This document shows positions 7,907-18,041 of a DNA stretch of 64,000 bases, one piece after another. The notes under the pieces were generated by a model. It saw only the letters and a list, made by a program, of their open reading frames with translations, was not told where the DNA came from and made no database searches. Each line of letters starts with the position of its first letter. Position 1 is the stretch's first letter. Origin of the DNA: Chthonomonadaceae bacterium (GTDB lineage Bacteria > Armatimonadota > Chthonomonadetes > Chthonomonadales > Chthonomonadaceae); contig DAIDHN010000011.1 of the NCBI GenBank assembly GCA_027459665.1, positions 16,216-80,215 on the forward strand, read 5' to 3'. The translations under genes and the position numbers were made by a program.

Positions 7907-9999
7907 CACAAGCGTCGCACTTCTGCATCGGCAGTCGAAGCCTCTGCTGCCATGGCATTGCTGCCGGGTGCAATTTTTGCTGCAATCCATTCCAGCGCCA
8001 AAAAGGCAGCGGCGCCAATTGCAGCGCCAATCAGCAGCCCGATAGCGCCGCGCCAGGCGGAAATAATAAGCGGCGTATGAATATGACAGAATGTATTCAA
8101 CATAGAAACCTGCCCGATTGTACCTGCCAAAAAACAGGGCAGAGCCAGCTTTTTTCTGCCGCGGGCCTGCAGTGCAAGCGCCAGCACAAACGCGGGATGC
8201 CCCAGTAAAAACTCCTTGCTGCGGGGGCGCACAGGCAGTATATGATCGAGTACGGCTCTCAGCTTCAACTCCAGAGGCGAAACGCCTACCGCTGCATCAT
8301 TGCCGGTGCGTGCCAGTATCAGTGCGATAACAGCCAGTGCAGTCAGCATCAACAGCAGCTCTCCGTAGCGGGCAGGTTCACTCAGCACAGCCTGCAATCT
8401 GTGTTTTGCACGGCCGAAAAATTGGGAAAGAGTTTCAGAAGAATAGGCAGCGCCTCCCGCAAGCGCCGTGATGCAAACCAGTAAAACCGGCAGGCCGTGC
8501 TGCGCCTTGATTCCTAAAAACTGGTCTACCTTCAGCATGAAAATTCTGGAAGCCAGCATCCCTGCAACATGTACAATGCCAACCGCTGTGATGCTTGCAG
8601 CCAGACCAAGCTTGCACAGCGACTGGCCAAGCGCAGCCATGGGTGAAAGGGCAGGGGAGTTGTCTTCAGGATGAGGCATCATCAGCAGACAGGCAATAGA
8701 GGGAAATACAATGCCGGCCAGCAGGGCAATCAGCTTGCGGCCGCTGTCTCCTGTTAGCGGCAGCAGGCCGCACACAACACAAAGCCCCAGCAGCAGCAAA
8801 ATTCTCAGGCGCGGGGGCAGCGGCATCAAAGTACTCAGCAGCAGCAGTACGCCTCCAGCGGCTCCCAGTCCAATTATCCCAAATATCAGATGGGGCAGGT
8901 CAACCCGCTGAAATATTTTCGCTTTTCCAAATCCTAAACTGCCTCCCTCCCATACAGGGCCATGGCTCACCCGTTCTGCAATACGCTGCAGGTAGTGCAT
9001 ATTGGCTTGCAGCCTGTCGGTGCCTGCCTGTGTAAGCAGCCGCACATAGAGAAATCGAATATTTCTTTCGCGGGCAGCCAAACCAAAGCGTTCCACCATG
9101 GCAGCTTCGGTCATATCACCCATTTCTGCGGTCTGAATGCTGTGTACGCGTATGGCATCGCCTTTCAATACGCTGTTGATGCTGCCATCTCCAAACTGCT
9201 TGCCAAATTCTACAGTGCCATAAATCAGCCCGGTTGGAGAAACGCCGCTGCGGTTTGGGCGAAGCAGTGCTGCCACCTGTTTGGTAACGCCCCTGTAACC
9301 CAGCACATCCTGCCCGGAAAAAATCACCAGCGAGGCACCCTGGGCGTGCAAATCGTTGAGCACAGCGCGGGCAGAAGCCTCTGTTACCCCCGGAAAATTG
9401 CCTATTCTGCCCACAACCAGCATCCCTGCCTGTTGTGCTATATGCACGGCATGAGGGGGCAGGCCAACGCCCAGGGTGCGCAGATAGCTGTACCCCTGTG
9501 CCGCCAGATAGCCTTCGTCTGCGCTCTCAAACAGGGTAGTGCCAGGGGGAATGGCATTGGCTGAAATGGGCAATTTCATACGTGTCAGGGCTATCGAGCG
9601 GTCTCGCAGAGAGCGCACAATGCGCTGCAGTGTTCTCTCATCTGCCACCACGGCTCTGGTTGCTGTGCCATGCGGCACATCTACCATCATGGGGCGCACT
9701 GCTCCGGTAGTTTCCAGCGAGGCAGGGGTGTCTTCTGGAATAATCAATGCGCTTACATCCTGGCTGGCCAGCATGCGCACTACATTGAGTACAGGCATAT
9801 TGCTAAACTGCGCCAGCGAACTTACTTCTGGAAACTCCAGGCCAATCTCTACTCTGCGGTTGGCCATTTCTACATGAAAACGGTGTGCAATAGCATAACA
9901 TCCGGCAGCAATTCCTGCAAGCACCAGCAGAAGTTCCAGTTTCATTACAGCAATGCGGGCATAACCGCTTCTGTTGAAAAGGTTTTTAATAGAAGTCAT
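7906..9999 (-). CDS. DUF5693 family multi-pass membrane protein
   Basis: About 697 residues. One N-terminal membrane anchor (KLELLLVLAGIAAGCYAIA) is followed by a roughly 330-residue soluble region (VEIGLEFPEVSSLA..., SALIIPEDTPASL..., SLVIFSGQDVLGYRG). The C-terminal half holds about ten hydrophobic segments. This layout and the csaB adjacency match DUF5693, a family of unknown function typically next to csaB. I infer a role in making, exporting or pyruvylating the cell-wall polymer that anchors SLH proteins. ATG 9999 (MTSIKNLF) is taken as start; a GTG at 10032 is an alternative, and neither has a clear Shine-Dalgarno. The upstream region is shared with divergent gyrA. Confidence 0.75.
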   Translation of the reverse strand: MTSIKNLFNRSGYARIAVMKLELLLVLAGIAAGCYAIAHRFHVEMANRRVEIGLEFPEVSSLAQFSNMPVLNVVRMLASQDVSALIIPEDTPASLETTGAVRPMMVDVPHGTATRAVVADERTLQRIVRSLRDRSIALTRMKLPISANAIPPGTTLFESADEGYLAAQGYSYLRTLGVGLPPHAVHIAQQAGMLVVGRIGNFPGVTEASARAVLNDLHAQGASLVIFSGQDVLGYRGVTKQVAALLRPNRSGVSPTGLIYGTVEFGKQFGDGSINSVLKGDAIRVHSIQTAEMGDMTEAAMVERFGLAARERNIRFLYVRLLTQAGTDRLQANMHYLQRIAERVSHGPVWEGGSLGFGKAKIFQRVDLPHLIFGIIGLGAAGGVLLLLSTLMPLPPRLRILLLLGLCVVCGLLPLTGDSGRKLIALLAGIVFPSIACLLMMPHPEDNSPALSPMAALGQSLCKLGLAASITAVGIVHVAGMLASRIFMLKVDQFLGIKAQHGLPVLLVCITALAGGAAYSSETLSQFFGRAKHRLQAVLSEPARYGELLLMLTALAVIALILARTGNDAAVGVSPLELKLRAVLDHILPVRPRSKEFLLGHPAFVLALALQARGRKKLALPCFLAGTIGQVSMLNTFCHIHTPLIISAWRGAIGLLIGAAIGAAAFLALEWIAAKIAPGSNAMAAEASTADAEVRRL

Positions 10000-10216
10000 T
10001 AGTAATGTTCTGTTTTTCACGGGGAAGTACACTGGAACATTGTTTTATTCCAGACACAATACTGTACCCTAAAAGCAGCAGAGCAGTAGAAAAGCGCCTG
10101 TCCTGTATTTGCCAGACATAAATTATATTCCAGAATGTCTACATGTTTAAGAATATCAGGTACAATAAATAAATAAAAAATATGTATCGTTCAGGCTGGA
10201 TGTTAAGGAGAGCAAA

Positions 10217-12715
10217 GTGCCCGAAAACAATGTGCCTACCCCGCCCTCGGAAGACGCAAACAACATTACCAAAATAGAGATAGATGAAGAACTTCGACGC
10301 TCTTATCTCGGTTATGCGGTATCTACCCTGGTTTCCCGTGCGCTCCCCGATGTGCGAGACGGGTTCAAGCCTGTGCAGAGGCGTATACTCTATGCTATGC
10401 GCGACCTCAATGTTGGCCCCGGTTCGGCGCGCGTGAAGTCTGCAAAAGTAGTTGGCGAATGCATGGGCAACTACCACCCGCACGGTGATGCTGCACTGTA
10501 TGGAACGCTGGTGCGCATGGCTCAGGATTTTAGCCTGCGCTACCCTCTCATCGATCCACAGGGCAATTTTGGCAGCGTAGATGGCGACCCGCCTGCAGCA
10601 CAGCGCTACACAGAATGCCGCCTCACTCCACTGGCCGTGGAAATGATGGAAGACATAGATCGAGACACTGTAGACTTTATGCCCAACTACGACCAGTCTC
10701 GCCAGGAACCAGTGGTGCTGCCCGGTAAATTTCCCAACTTTCTCTGCAATGGCGGCGAAGGAATCGCCGTGGGAATGTCTACCAAAGTGCCGCCGCACAA
10801 TCTGCGCGAGGTGGCAGAAGCCACGCTGCATATGCTGGATCACCCCAACGCAACCCCAGAGGAGCTGATGCGCTTCATCCCCGGCCCCGACTTTCCAACC
10901 GGCGCGCTGATACTGGGCGCCAAAGGGGCGCGTGAAGCATACCATACTGGCAGAGGCAAAATTATTATGCAGGCTCAAATGCAAATTGAGCCAATGGATG
11001 GCGGCAAGAATGCAATTGTAGTAACCGAACTGCCTTATCAGGTAAACAAGGCAGACCTGATACAGCATATTGCAGACCTGGTGCGCCAGAAAAAAGTAGA
11101 GGGCATTACCGCTCTCAATGATTTTTCAGACAAACACGGAATGAGGGTTGTGATAGAGCTGCGGCGGGATGTAATGCCGCGGCGCATTATGAATTACCTG
11201 CTGAAACACACCTCGCTGCGCCAGACTTTCGGCGTAATTATGCTGGCTCTTGTAAATGGGCAGCCGAGGCTGCTTAACCTGCCGCAGGCAATCAGCCTGC
11301 ATATCAACCACCGCAGGGAAGTAATAGTACGCAGAACGCGCTTCGAACTTGCCCGCGCCCAGCGCGACGCACACATTCGGGAAGGTTTGCAGATAGCGCT
11401 CAACTTCCTTGATGAAATCATTGCACTGATAAGGCGCGCACCCAGCAGCAATGCTGCACGCTCTGAAATGTGCGCACGATTTGCCCTTACCCAGCTGCAG
11501 GCAGATGCCATCCTATCTATGCAGCTGAGGCAGATTGCACAGCTGGAAAGGCAGAAGATTGAAGAAGACTATCGGGCGCTGCTGCGGGAAATAGCACGCC
11601 TGGAAGACATTCTGGCCACGCCGGCGCGCGTAACACGCATGGTGCGTGACGAAGTGAAGGCGCTTCGAGATAAATATGGCGATGAAAGACGCTCGCGCAT
11701 TCTCCCAACCGAAGCAGACGAGATTACCGAGGATGACCTGATTCCTGAAGAGAAAACCATCGTAACCATCTCGCGGGATGGCTACATCAAACGAATGCCC
11801 CTCGATGCTTTTAGAACACAGAATAGGGGGGGAAGAGGAGTAAAAGCCACCAGCCTCAAGGAAGAAGACCAGCCTGCTCACCTTTTTATAGCCACCACCA
11901 CCCACTATATACTCTTCTTTACCAATCGCGGCAGGGTATACCGCCTCAAAGCATTTGAAGTGCCGCCTTCCACTCGTCAGGCGCGAGGGCAGCACATCAA
12001 TAATTTTATACAGGCCGAAGCAGGCGATCAGATCACTGCTATTCTGCCGCTGCAAAATCTCAAAACAGAGGGCTACCTCTGTATGGCAACAGAAAATGGC
12101 GAGGTGAAGCGTACCTCGCTGTCTGAATTTGCTAACCTGCGCTCAAACGGCCTCATCTGTTTCGATATAGAAGAAGGCGACAGCCTCAAATGGGTGCGCT
12201 GCACCGACGGCAATCAGGAAATCATAATGGTTACCCGGGGCGGAATGTCGATTCGCTTCCCTGAAGCCGATGTGCCAGGGAGAAGCCGCGGGGCAGGGGG
12301 AGTGCGCGGCATAGAAATGAGAGACCAGAAAACAAGACAGCTGGGCGATGTAGTGGTGGGTATGGATGTGGTAAGCCCTACTAGTCAGCTGCTGGTAACA
12401 TCGGTGAATGGATACGGAAAACGCACCGACCTGGCCTCCTACAGGGCACAGTCGCGAGGCGGCAGGGGCATTAAGACCATGCACATCACTTCAAAAACCG
12501 GCCCTATCGTAGATGCCGCAGTGGTAGAACCTGATGACAAGCTGATGGTGCTCACCGAAAAGGGAATCACAATTCGCATGGATATGGCCTCGATAAGGGC
12601 GGCAGGGCGCAGCACGCAGGGCGTACGCCTGATCAACCTCGATGAAGGCGACCGTGTAATTACCATAGAACGTCTGGTAGATGCAGAAACCATGGCTTCA
12701 GAAAGCGAAGATTAA
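10217..12715 (+). CDS. gyrA: DNA gyrase subunit A
   Basis: 832 residues, normal length for GyrA: the breakage-reunion domain followed by the beta-pinwheel C-terminal domain. The active tyrosine is Y131 in AQRYTE. The GyrA box appears as QNRGGRG near residue 535, which separates it from ParC, and further pinwheel repeats end in [18 protein letters not shown] start at 10217 with AAGGAGAGCAAA just before it. With GyrB it introduces negative supercoils using ATP. At the quinolone-contact positions the helix reads GDAALYG: residue 92 is Ala where E. coli has Ser83, and residue 96 is Gly where E. coli has Asp87. It is transcribed divergently from DUF5693-csaB. No gyrB is in the window. Confidence 0.96.
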   Translation: MPENNVPTPPSEDANNITKIEIDEELRRSYLGYAVSTLVSRALPDVRDGFKPVQRRILYAMRDLNVGPGSARVKSAKVVGECMGNYHPHGDAALYGTLVRMAQDFSLRYPLIDPQGNFGSVDGDPPAAQRYTECRLTPLAVEMMEDIDRDTVDFMPNYDQSRQEPVVLPGKFPNFLCNGGEGIAVGMSTKVPPHNLREVAEATLHMLDHPNATPEELMRFIPGPDFPTGALILGAKGAREAYHTGRGKIIMQAQMQIEPMDGGKNAIVVTELPYQVNKADLIQHIADLVRQKKVEGITALNDFSDKHGMRVVIELRRDVMPRRIMNYLLKHTSLRQTFGVIMLALVNGQPRLLNLPQAISLHINHRREVIVRRTRFELARAQRDAHIREGLQIALNFLDEIIALIRRAPSSNAARSEMCARFALTQLQADAILSMQLRQIAQLERQKIEEDYRALLREIARLEDILATPARVTRMVRDEVKALRDKYGDERRSRILPTEADEITEDDLIPEEKTIVTISRDGYIKRMPLDAFRTQNRGGRGVKATSLKEEDQPAHLFIATTTHYILFFTNRGRVYRLKAFEVPPSTRQARGQHINNFIQAEAGDQITAILPLQNLKTEGYLCMATENGEVKRTSLSEFANLRSNGLICFDIEEGDSLKWVRCTDGNQEIIMVTRGGMSIRFPEADVPGRSRGAGGVRGIEMRDQKTRQLGDVVVGMDVVSPTSQLLVTSVNGYGKRTDLASYRAQSRGGRGIKTMHITSKTGPIVDAAVVEPDDKLMVLTEKGITIRMDMASIRAAGRSTQGVRLINLDEGDRVITIERLVDAETMASESED

Positions 12716-12813
12716 TTCAGTTTGTAAAAAACAGTTTTCTTACCCGCAAACACTGCAGTTTTTTCTCAAAGTATGGAAAAACCTTTCAGACGCCTTTCTA
12801 TATTCAAATAAAA

Positions 12814-12831
12814 AGGCGATGCCCTTCGCCT
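12814..12831. repeat. Short hairpin between gyrA and the luxR-type gene
   Basis: aggcga (12814-12819) and tcgcct (12826-12831) form a 6-bp stem with a 6-base loop in the 144-base gap. It is preceded by an A-run but not followed by a T-run, so it is at best a weak or reverse-strand terminator, or a leader structure for the downstream gene. Confidence 0.3.
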
Positions 12832-12859
12832 GTAACAGGCACTGGGCGGGGTGGAGAGA

Positions 12860-13099
12860 ATGTCTCATACAAACCAGACTGCGTCTGACGAAAAAGTGAA
12901 ACTAACCCAGAGAGAGCTGGAAATACTGGCTTTGATTGTCGAAGGCCATTCCAGCAAGCATGTGGCAGACCTGCTGTTTGTTTCCAAGCGTACCGTAGAT
13001 TTTCATCTGGACAACATTTACCAGAAGCTACAGGTGAAAAACCGAATGCAGGCCATGCAGCGTGCAGGGCGCCTGGGGTTGCTTCCCGGAAGCGTTTGA
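12860..13099 (+). CDS. LuxR-type HTH domain-only regulator
   Basis: 79 residues that are almost entirely a LuxR/GerE helix-turn-helix: KLTQRELEILALIVEGHSSK, then VADLLFVSKRTVDFHLDNIYQKLQVKNR. The invariant Glu and the recognition helix SKRTVDFHLDNI are intact. There is no receiver or ligand domain, so it resembles GerE-like stand-alone regulators. ATG 12860 follows GGAGAGA; the GTG three codons earlier is part of that site. It is followed at once by a strong terminator. Targets are unknown. Confidence 0.85.
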   Translation: MSHTNQTASDEKVKLTQRELEILALIVEGHSSKHVADLLFVSKRTVDFHLDNIYQKLQVKNRMQAMQRAGRLGLLPGSV

Positions 13100-13111
13100 T
13101 GCACCCGGAAG

Positions 13112-13150
13112 GCCCGGCTCGATCGGAGACAGTTTCGAGCCGGGCTTTTC
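13112..13150 (+). terminator. Rho-independent terminator after the luxR-type gene
   Basis: Perfect 11-bp stem gcccggctcga (13112-13122) / tcgagccgggc (13135-13145) with a 12-base loop, followed by tttt. It lies between the convergent luxR-type and fucI genes. The T-run favours the plus-strand transcript. Confidence 0.85.
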
Positions 13151-13154
13151 ACTG

Positions 13155-14963
13155 CTATTTGCCGTACAACGGCCCGAAAGTAGAGCAGGCAAGGTAATCT
13201 GCCTGCTGGCTCTCCATGCTTCCAAACCGCATCCAGGCAGTAGGCCGAAAAACTTCCTCTTCTGCCACATTGTGCATTTCAACCGGTATGCGCAGCAAGG
13301 AAGCCAGTGTAATCCATGCAGCGCCAATATGCCCATAAGAAATAGCGCCATGATTTGCACCCCAGTGTGCCATCACGCTGTACACATCGTTGAAAGGTGC
13401 ACGACCGGTAAGGCGTGGTACAAACCAGGTAGTGGGCCAGGTTGGGTTGGTGCGCTTGTCCAGCACATCATGCACTGCCGCTGGCAGGTCTACTGTGTAG
13501 CCCTCTGCAATTTGCAGCACTGGCCCCAGCCCGTCTACCAGATTGATTCTGCACATGGTAACCGGCATTTCTCCCCGAGTAAGAAAATCGGTAGAGTAAC
13601 CGCTGCCCCTAAAGTACTCTAATACCCCTGGGCACCAGCGTGTAGCCTGCAGGCACTTTTCTGCTTCTTCCGGCTCTACTTCATACCAGGGTTTTATGGC
13701 AGGCTTACCGTATTTCTGCTGCTCGCCGGTCCAGTCCAAAGCAGCCGGCCCCGAATTGATAAGGTGAATTATTCCTTCTGAAGCCCTGTCCGTCAGGGTA
13801 TAACCTGTGACCCGCTGTACAGACTGAGCGCTCCAGTATGTTCTTACATCGGCGAAGAGCTGGGCAGAACCGGTAAGCAAGTGCCCCATCAGCATGGTAA
13901 TACCATTCAGCGCATCGTTTTCGGTTGCCATAATGTAGGGCTGGCGTATACCATCCCAGTCAAAAGAAGTGTTCAGAATCGCCTCGATAAAGTCTCCGTT
14001 AGGAAAAGTATCTGTCCATTGTCTCTGCCCCTGAAACCCTGCCGCCAGTGCGTTTCTGCCTTCTGCTTCTTCAGGGAATCCCAGTTCTTTCAGGCGCTGA
14101 TTTCCCACCATAAGGTCGCGGCAGATCAGAGCAGATTTTACGCAAAACTCCCAGTCGGCATCTTTTTGGGCACGCGTACGCTGCACAGCAGGCGGATTGG
14201 GGTCTTCGCCTTCCAGACACTGTTCGCGTGTCCATTGCAGTGCTCTTTCAAACTCCTGCGGGTCAAAAATATTTTGCTCCACGCGCCTCCATACCTCAAC
14301 CATGTCAACCGTTTCATTGCGCATTCCAAAATAGTTTTGAAACAGTTTATGGTCTACAACCGAGCCGGCAATACCCATCGAAACGCTGCCAATAGAGAGG
14401 TACGAAGAGCCTCGCATAGAAGCTGCAGCAATTGCCGCACGTGTAAAAAGCAGCAGTTTCTGCTGCACATCATCAGGAATCGAGGTGTCTCCTGCATCCT
14501 GAACTTCCCGGCCATAAATGCCGAAGGCTGGCAGCCCCTTCTGATTGTGTCCGGCCAGGGCAGCCGCAAGGTACACGGCGCCAGGGCGTTCGGTGCCATT
14601 GAAGCCCCATATTGCTTTAGGTAAATGGGGGTGCATATCTACCGTTTCTGTACCATAGGCCCAGCAGGGTGTTACAGTAATCACTGCCCCTACGCCTTCG
14701 CGCTCAAACTTTTCGGCACAGCGGGCAGCTTCCGCTACGCCGCCAATGCAGGTGTCTGCAACAACGCATTCAAGCGGCAGGCCGCAAGCATGGCGAACAT
14801 TTGCGCTGAGAAAAGCTGCAGTATTCTGCGCCATGGTCATTACCTGATTTTCCAGCCCTTCGCGAACCCCGCCATAGCGGCCGTCTATGGCCGGTCGAAT
14901 GCCCACCCTGGGCAGACGGGACTGTAATCGTTGACGTGCATTTGCATGATGTATAGTGGTCAT
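13155..14963 (-). CDS. fucI: L-fucose isomerase
   Basis: 602 residues, close to the 591 of E. coli FucI. Diagnostic segments: [20 protein letters not shown] at the N-terminus, [58 protein letters not shown] and ATENDALNG. The metal ligands of the family (Glu and Asp in the middle domain, His near the C-terminus) fall in recognisable context. It converts L-fucose to L-fuculose, and often also D-arabinose, using Mn2+. ATG 14963 is preceded by AGGACACAGG; frame upstream of it has no family similarity. No fuculokinase or aldolase is adjacent, although a PfkB sugar kinase lies 950 bases away on the opposite strand. Confidence 0.92.
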   Translation of the reverse strand: MTTIHHANARQRLQSRLPRVGIRPAIDGRYGGVREGLENQVMTMAQNTAAFLSANVRHACGLPLECVVADTCIGGVAEAARCAEKFEREGVGAVITVTPCWAYGTETVDMHPHLPKAIWGFNGTERPGAVYLAAALAGHNQKGLPAFGIYGREVQDAGDTSIPDDVQQKLLLFTRAAIAAASMRGSSYLSIGSVSMGIAGSVVDHKLFQNYFGMRNETVDMVEVWRRVEQNIFDPQEFERALQWTREQCLEGEDPNPPAVQRTRAQKDADWEFCVKSALICRDLMVGNQRLKELGFPEEAEGRNALAAGFQGQRQWTDTFPNGDFIEAILNTSFDWDGIRQPYIMATENDALNGITMLMGHLLTGSAQLFADVRTYWSAQSVQRVTGYTLTDRASEGIIHLINSGPAALDWTGEQQKYGKPAIKPWYEVEPEEAEKCLQATRWCPGVLEYFRGSGYSTDFLTRGEMPVTMCRINLVDGLGPVLQIAEGYTVDLPAAVHDVLDKRTNPTWPTTWFVPRLTGRAPFNDVYSVMAHWGANHGAISYGHIGAAWITLASLLRIPVEMHNVAEEEVFRPTAWMRFGSMESQQADYLACSTFGPLYGK

Positions 14964-15106
14964 TTTACCTGTGTCCTTTGTGAGGTGCAATCTTTTTAGC
15001 AAGTTCACTTTTCTTTTCGTTTTTCCTGCCTGCAGAGGGGGCAAAGATTGCCTGCAGGCAGAGAAACAGGCAGGAATTGGCAAAGCATATCTGGAAATAC
15101 AAGGGC

Positions 15107-15916
15107 ATGTCTGCAACAATTCAAAAAGATACGCCGCTGCGCCCCAAAAAAGTATTTCAGGAAATATTTATGCTTTCCTGGGAGCGCATTGGTCTCTGGA
15201 TGGCAGTGAGCGTTACTTTTTTTATAGCAGGCGGCATTGTTTTACTGTTGATGCAGCTTCTACCGTTTTCGGCTCCTGTTCGCCTGCTGGCGGGCGGAGT
15301 GGCTTCTGTGCTCATTTTCCCTGCCCTGCTGGCAGGGGCATGCTACACTGCTCATCTGGTTTGCAGTCGCACAGAGGCAGGGTATGCAGACATGTGGAGG
15401 GGCGCAAAAGCTTTATATCGCGTATCTGTACAGCTTGGTTTGATGCAGATGGCAGTGTGGGGGGCAGGCATTACGGGTATTATTTTCTACCTCAAATGGC
15501 ACAACATGCCGGGCAGTCTGTTTGCACTGGTGTGTACCTGGGCGCTTGTTTTCTGGGGGATGGCAATACCGTACCAAATGCCAGTACTGGTGCTGCAGCA
15601 TGCAGGCGTATTTGATGAAGAAGGCAAAAGAGCACAGCGTACCGCGCGTGCCGCCATGCGCCGATCGTTTTATATGGCATACGACAATCTGCTTTTTACT
15701 GGCATGCTGCTTGCTGTTCAAACCCTGCTGTTTGCGCTGCTGGCTCTCACAGCACTGGGAGCGCTGCTTCTGCCTGCATTTCTCGCACTCTCAGGGGTGG
15801 CGGCGGCGCGTGCGCTGCTGGTACGCTACGCACTGCTGCCTGCTCCTCCCAACCCATCTGACGCTGTGCCAGACGAAGCGTTTCGACTGAAAGCCGGAGA
15901 AACAAAACAACCATGA
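15107..15916 (+). CDS. Multi-pass membrane protein of unknown function
   Basis: 269 residues with about six hydrophobic segments (near residues 27-48, 55-82, 115-135, 143-165, 203-230 and 232-250) and a Pro-rich polar tail. The general shape, with an amphipathic start [17 protein letters not shown], recalls DUF4013/YesL-like small membrane proteins, but I cannot assign a family. ATG 15107 is preferred over 15077 because the hydrophilic leader before it lacks a ribosome site. Its stop overlaps the start of the sugar kinase (ATGA), so the two are coupled and co-transcribed with the glycosyltransferase. Confidence 0.7.
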   Translation: MSATIQKDTPLRPKKVFQEIFMLSWERIGLWMAVSVTFFIAGGIVLLLMQLLPFSAPVRLLAGGVASVLIFPALLAGACYTAHLVCSRTEAGYADMWRGAKALYRVSVQLGLMQMAVWGAGITGIIFYLKWHNMPGSLFALVCTWALVFWGMAIPYQMPVLVLQHAGVFDEEGKRAQRTARAAMRRSFYMAYDNLLFTGMLLAVQTLLFALLALTALGALLLPAFLALSGVAAARALLVRYALLPAPPNPSDAVPDEAFRLKAGETKQP

Positions 15917-16860
15917 CTTTTGTAGCATGTGTGGGCGGTCTGGTAGCAGATGTAGTGGGTAAGCCTATTGAGCAAATGCCCTCGCGAGGTACGCTGGCAC
16001 TGGTAGACCGCATGGAACTGCATACAGGAGGGTGTGCCGCAAACACAGCTGTGGCGCTGGCTAAACTGGGCGTGCCTACCTACCTCATCGGCAAAGTAGG
16101 CAAAGACGGGTTTGGCGATTTTCTGATTCAGAAAATGAGGCAGCAGGGCGTAAACGCAGAAGGAGTTGTACGCGATGATACTGCCTCTACCTCTGCTACC
16201 ATGGTGATGGTACACACAGATGGAGAACGTACCTTTTTACATCACCTGGGAGCAAATGCAACCCTTACGCTGCAGGATATCAGCCTGCATAATATATACC
16301 AGGCGCGTATTCTGCACATTGCAGGCGCATTTCTGGTTCCAGCGCTAGACGGCCCCCCAACAGCACAGCTGCTGGCAGAAGCGAAACAGCATGGCGTAAT
16401 CACCTGCATGGATACAGCCTGGGATGCAAGCGGTAAATGGATGCAGACGCTTGGCCCCTGCCTGCCTTTTCTCGATTATTTTGTACCCAGCCTGGTAGAA
16501 GCAGAACATCTTTCTGGTAGAAGGGCGCCCGCAGAGATGGCGCGTTTGTTTCAGAAACTGGGTGCTGGCGTGGTGGTGATCAAAATGGGACAAGAAGGTT
16601 GTTTTGTGCGCACTACTGCCGGAGAAGAATGGTTTCAGCCCGCTCTGCCTGTGCCAATGATAGATGCTTTGGGAGCAGGAGATGCATGGTCTGCAGGGTT
16701 GCTTGCCGGGATAATGGAAGACCTGCCGCTGCGCGATGCTGTGCAGCTGGCCAACGGAACGGGGGCGGCATGCGTTACCGCGCTGGGGGCTACTACGGGT
16801 ATACATTCTAGAGCAGCAGTGGAAGAACTGGTAAGCAGATATGAAAGCCGCGAAGCATGA
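15913..16860 (+). CDS. PfkB/ribokinase family carbohydrate kinase
   Basis: 315 residues. N-terminal PfkB signature region with GGCAANTAVALAKLG; C-terminal signature DALGAGDAWSAGLLAG with catalytic Asp in GAGD. Members phosphorylate sugars or nucleosides (ribose, fructose, 2-keto-3-deoxygluconate, adenosine); the substrate is not readable. It overlaps by 4 bases both with the membrane-protein gene upstream and with the glycosyltransferase downstream, forming a tight three-gene operon, which may suggest a glycan-related role. Confidence 0.9.
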   Translation: MTFVACVGGLVADVVGKPIEQMPSRGTLALVDRMELHTGGCAANTAVALAKLGVPTYLIGKVGKDGFGDFLIQKMRQQGVNAEGVVRDDTASTSATMVMVHTDGERTFLHHLGANATLTLQDISLHNIYQARILHIAGAFLVPALDGPPTAQLLAEAKQHGVITCMDTAWDASGKWMQTLGPCLPFLDYFVPSLVEAEHLSGRRAPAEMARLFQKLGAGVVVIKMGQEGCFVRTTAGEEWFQPALPVPMIDALGAGDAWSAGLLAGIMEDLPLRDAVQLANGTGAACVTALGATTGIHSRAAVEELVSRYESREA

Positions 16861-18002
16861 TTTCAGTTGCACGGGGGCTGATTGTGGCCATGTATACCCC
16901 CTGGCGAATAAAATGCGGCATATCTGATTACAGCCGCTACCTGGTTCAGGCGCTGCAAACACTGCCTGAAATAGATTACATCTCACTGGTAGAACCGCCG
17001 GAAGCAGTGATACACTCTCGCCTTGAGGCGGTGATGAACCGCCTTGAACTTGCACGAGCCTACCGTCTGCGAGGAAGCCAGACTCATCTGTGCCATCTTA
17101 CGCACATACAGCATCAGTATTTTTTGTTTGGGGGAGTGGCGGGGTTCAAAAATTTTGCAGTTCAGTTTTATAAGTCGTCGAAACCGCCCATCATACTCAC
17201 AGTACATGAAATAGCGCACCCTCCTGAAGGAGCTTCCCCGCTGATACGCAAAGCCATAGAACGCGCCAACTACACCAATTTCTTCTGGCCTTCTATAGCC
17301 CAGCTTATCGTGCATACTACTGCAGACAAGCAGCAGCTGATGCAAATTGGCATGGAAGCAGAAAAAATAACAGTTATTCCGCATGGAGTGCCAACCCCGC
17401 TGCCCTTGCCCGATGTGCAAAGCGCCCGGGCAGAACTGGGGCTGCAGGGTAAGCGTGTGCTTACACTTTTCGGGTTTTTGTCACGCAAAAAAGGGCACAG
17501 CACTGCCCTGCGTGCCCTGCAAATGCTGCCAGAAGATGTAGTGCTGATTTTTGCAGGCGGAAAGCACCCCGAAGACAGCACCAACTACGTTCCACGCCTT
17601 ATCGACTTCATTCAGCAAAACGGGCTGCAAGAGAGGGTACGCATTACGGGCTACATTCCGCCTGAGCAAATTCCGCCGATTATGGCAGCTACAGACCTTG
17701 CAATTGCTCCCTATCCAGAATCTTCCGGGTCGGGGTCACTGGCGAATCTTATAGCCTACCGCAGAGCCGTGCTGGCAAGTAATATCGCCCCGCATCAAGA
17801 AATAGAGGCCGGAATGCCGGGCTGCATGGCCATGTTTCCGGCAGGAAACAGCGAGGCCCTGGCCGAAAAAATATTGCAGCTGCTGCACAACGAAGATCAG
17901 CTGGCTTTGCTGCAAAACCAGGCTGCCCGGTATGCCGAAAAACATACCTATCTCAACATGGCTCTGCAAACGCTGCAGGTATATCAACACGCACTGCAAT
18001 AA
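16857..18002 (+). CDS. Glycosyltransferase family 4-like protein
   Basis: 381 residues, two-Rossmann GT-B architecture. N-terminal half has MYTPWRIKCGISDYSRYL and ILTVHEIAHPP; C-terminal GT1 domain starts at RVLTLFGFLSRKKGH, with VLIFAGGKHPE, RVRITGYIPPEQIPPIMAATDLAIAPYPESSGSGSL. The usual E-x7-E motif is replaced by an SSGSGS segment, as in several GT4 proteins of the WcaI/mannosyltransferase type. Third gene of the membrane protein/kinase/GT operon (4-base overlap). Likely envelope glycan synthesis in the cytoplasm; sugar specificity is unknown. Confidence 0.85.
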   Translation: MISVARGLIVAMYTPWRIKCGISDYSRYLVQALQTLPEIDYISLVEPPEAVIHSRLEAVMNRLELARAYRLRGSQTHLCHLTHIQHQYFLFGGVAGFKNFAVQFYKSSKPPIILTVHEIAHPPEGASPLIRKAIERANYTNFFWPSIAQLIVHTTADKQQLMQIGMEAEKITVIPHGVPTPLPLPDVQSARAELGLQGKRVLTLFGFLSRKKGHSTALRALQMLPEDVVLIFAGGKHPEDSTNYVPRLIDFIQQNGLQERVRITGYIPPEQIPPIMAATDLAIAPYPESSGSGSLANLIAYRRAVLASNIAPHQEIEAGMPGCMAMFPAGNSEALAEKILQLLHNEDQLALLQNQAARYAEKHTYLNMALQTLQVYQHALQ

Positions 18003-18041
18003 ATACAGTACAACATTCTCAGGAGGGAAAGCAAAATCTCT

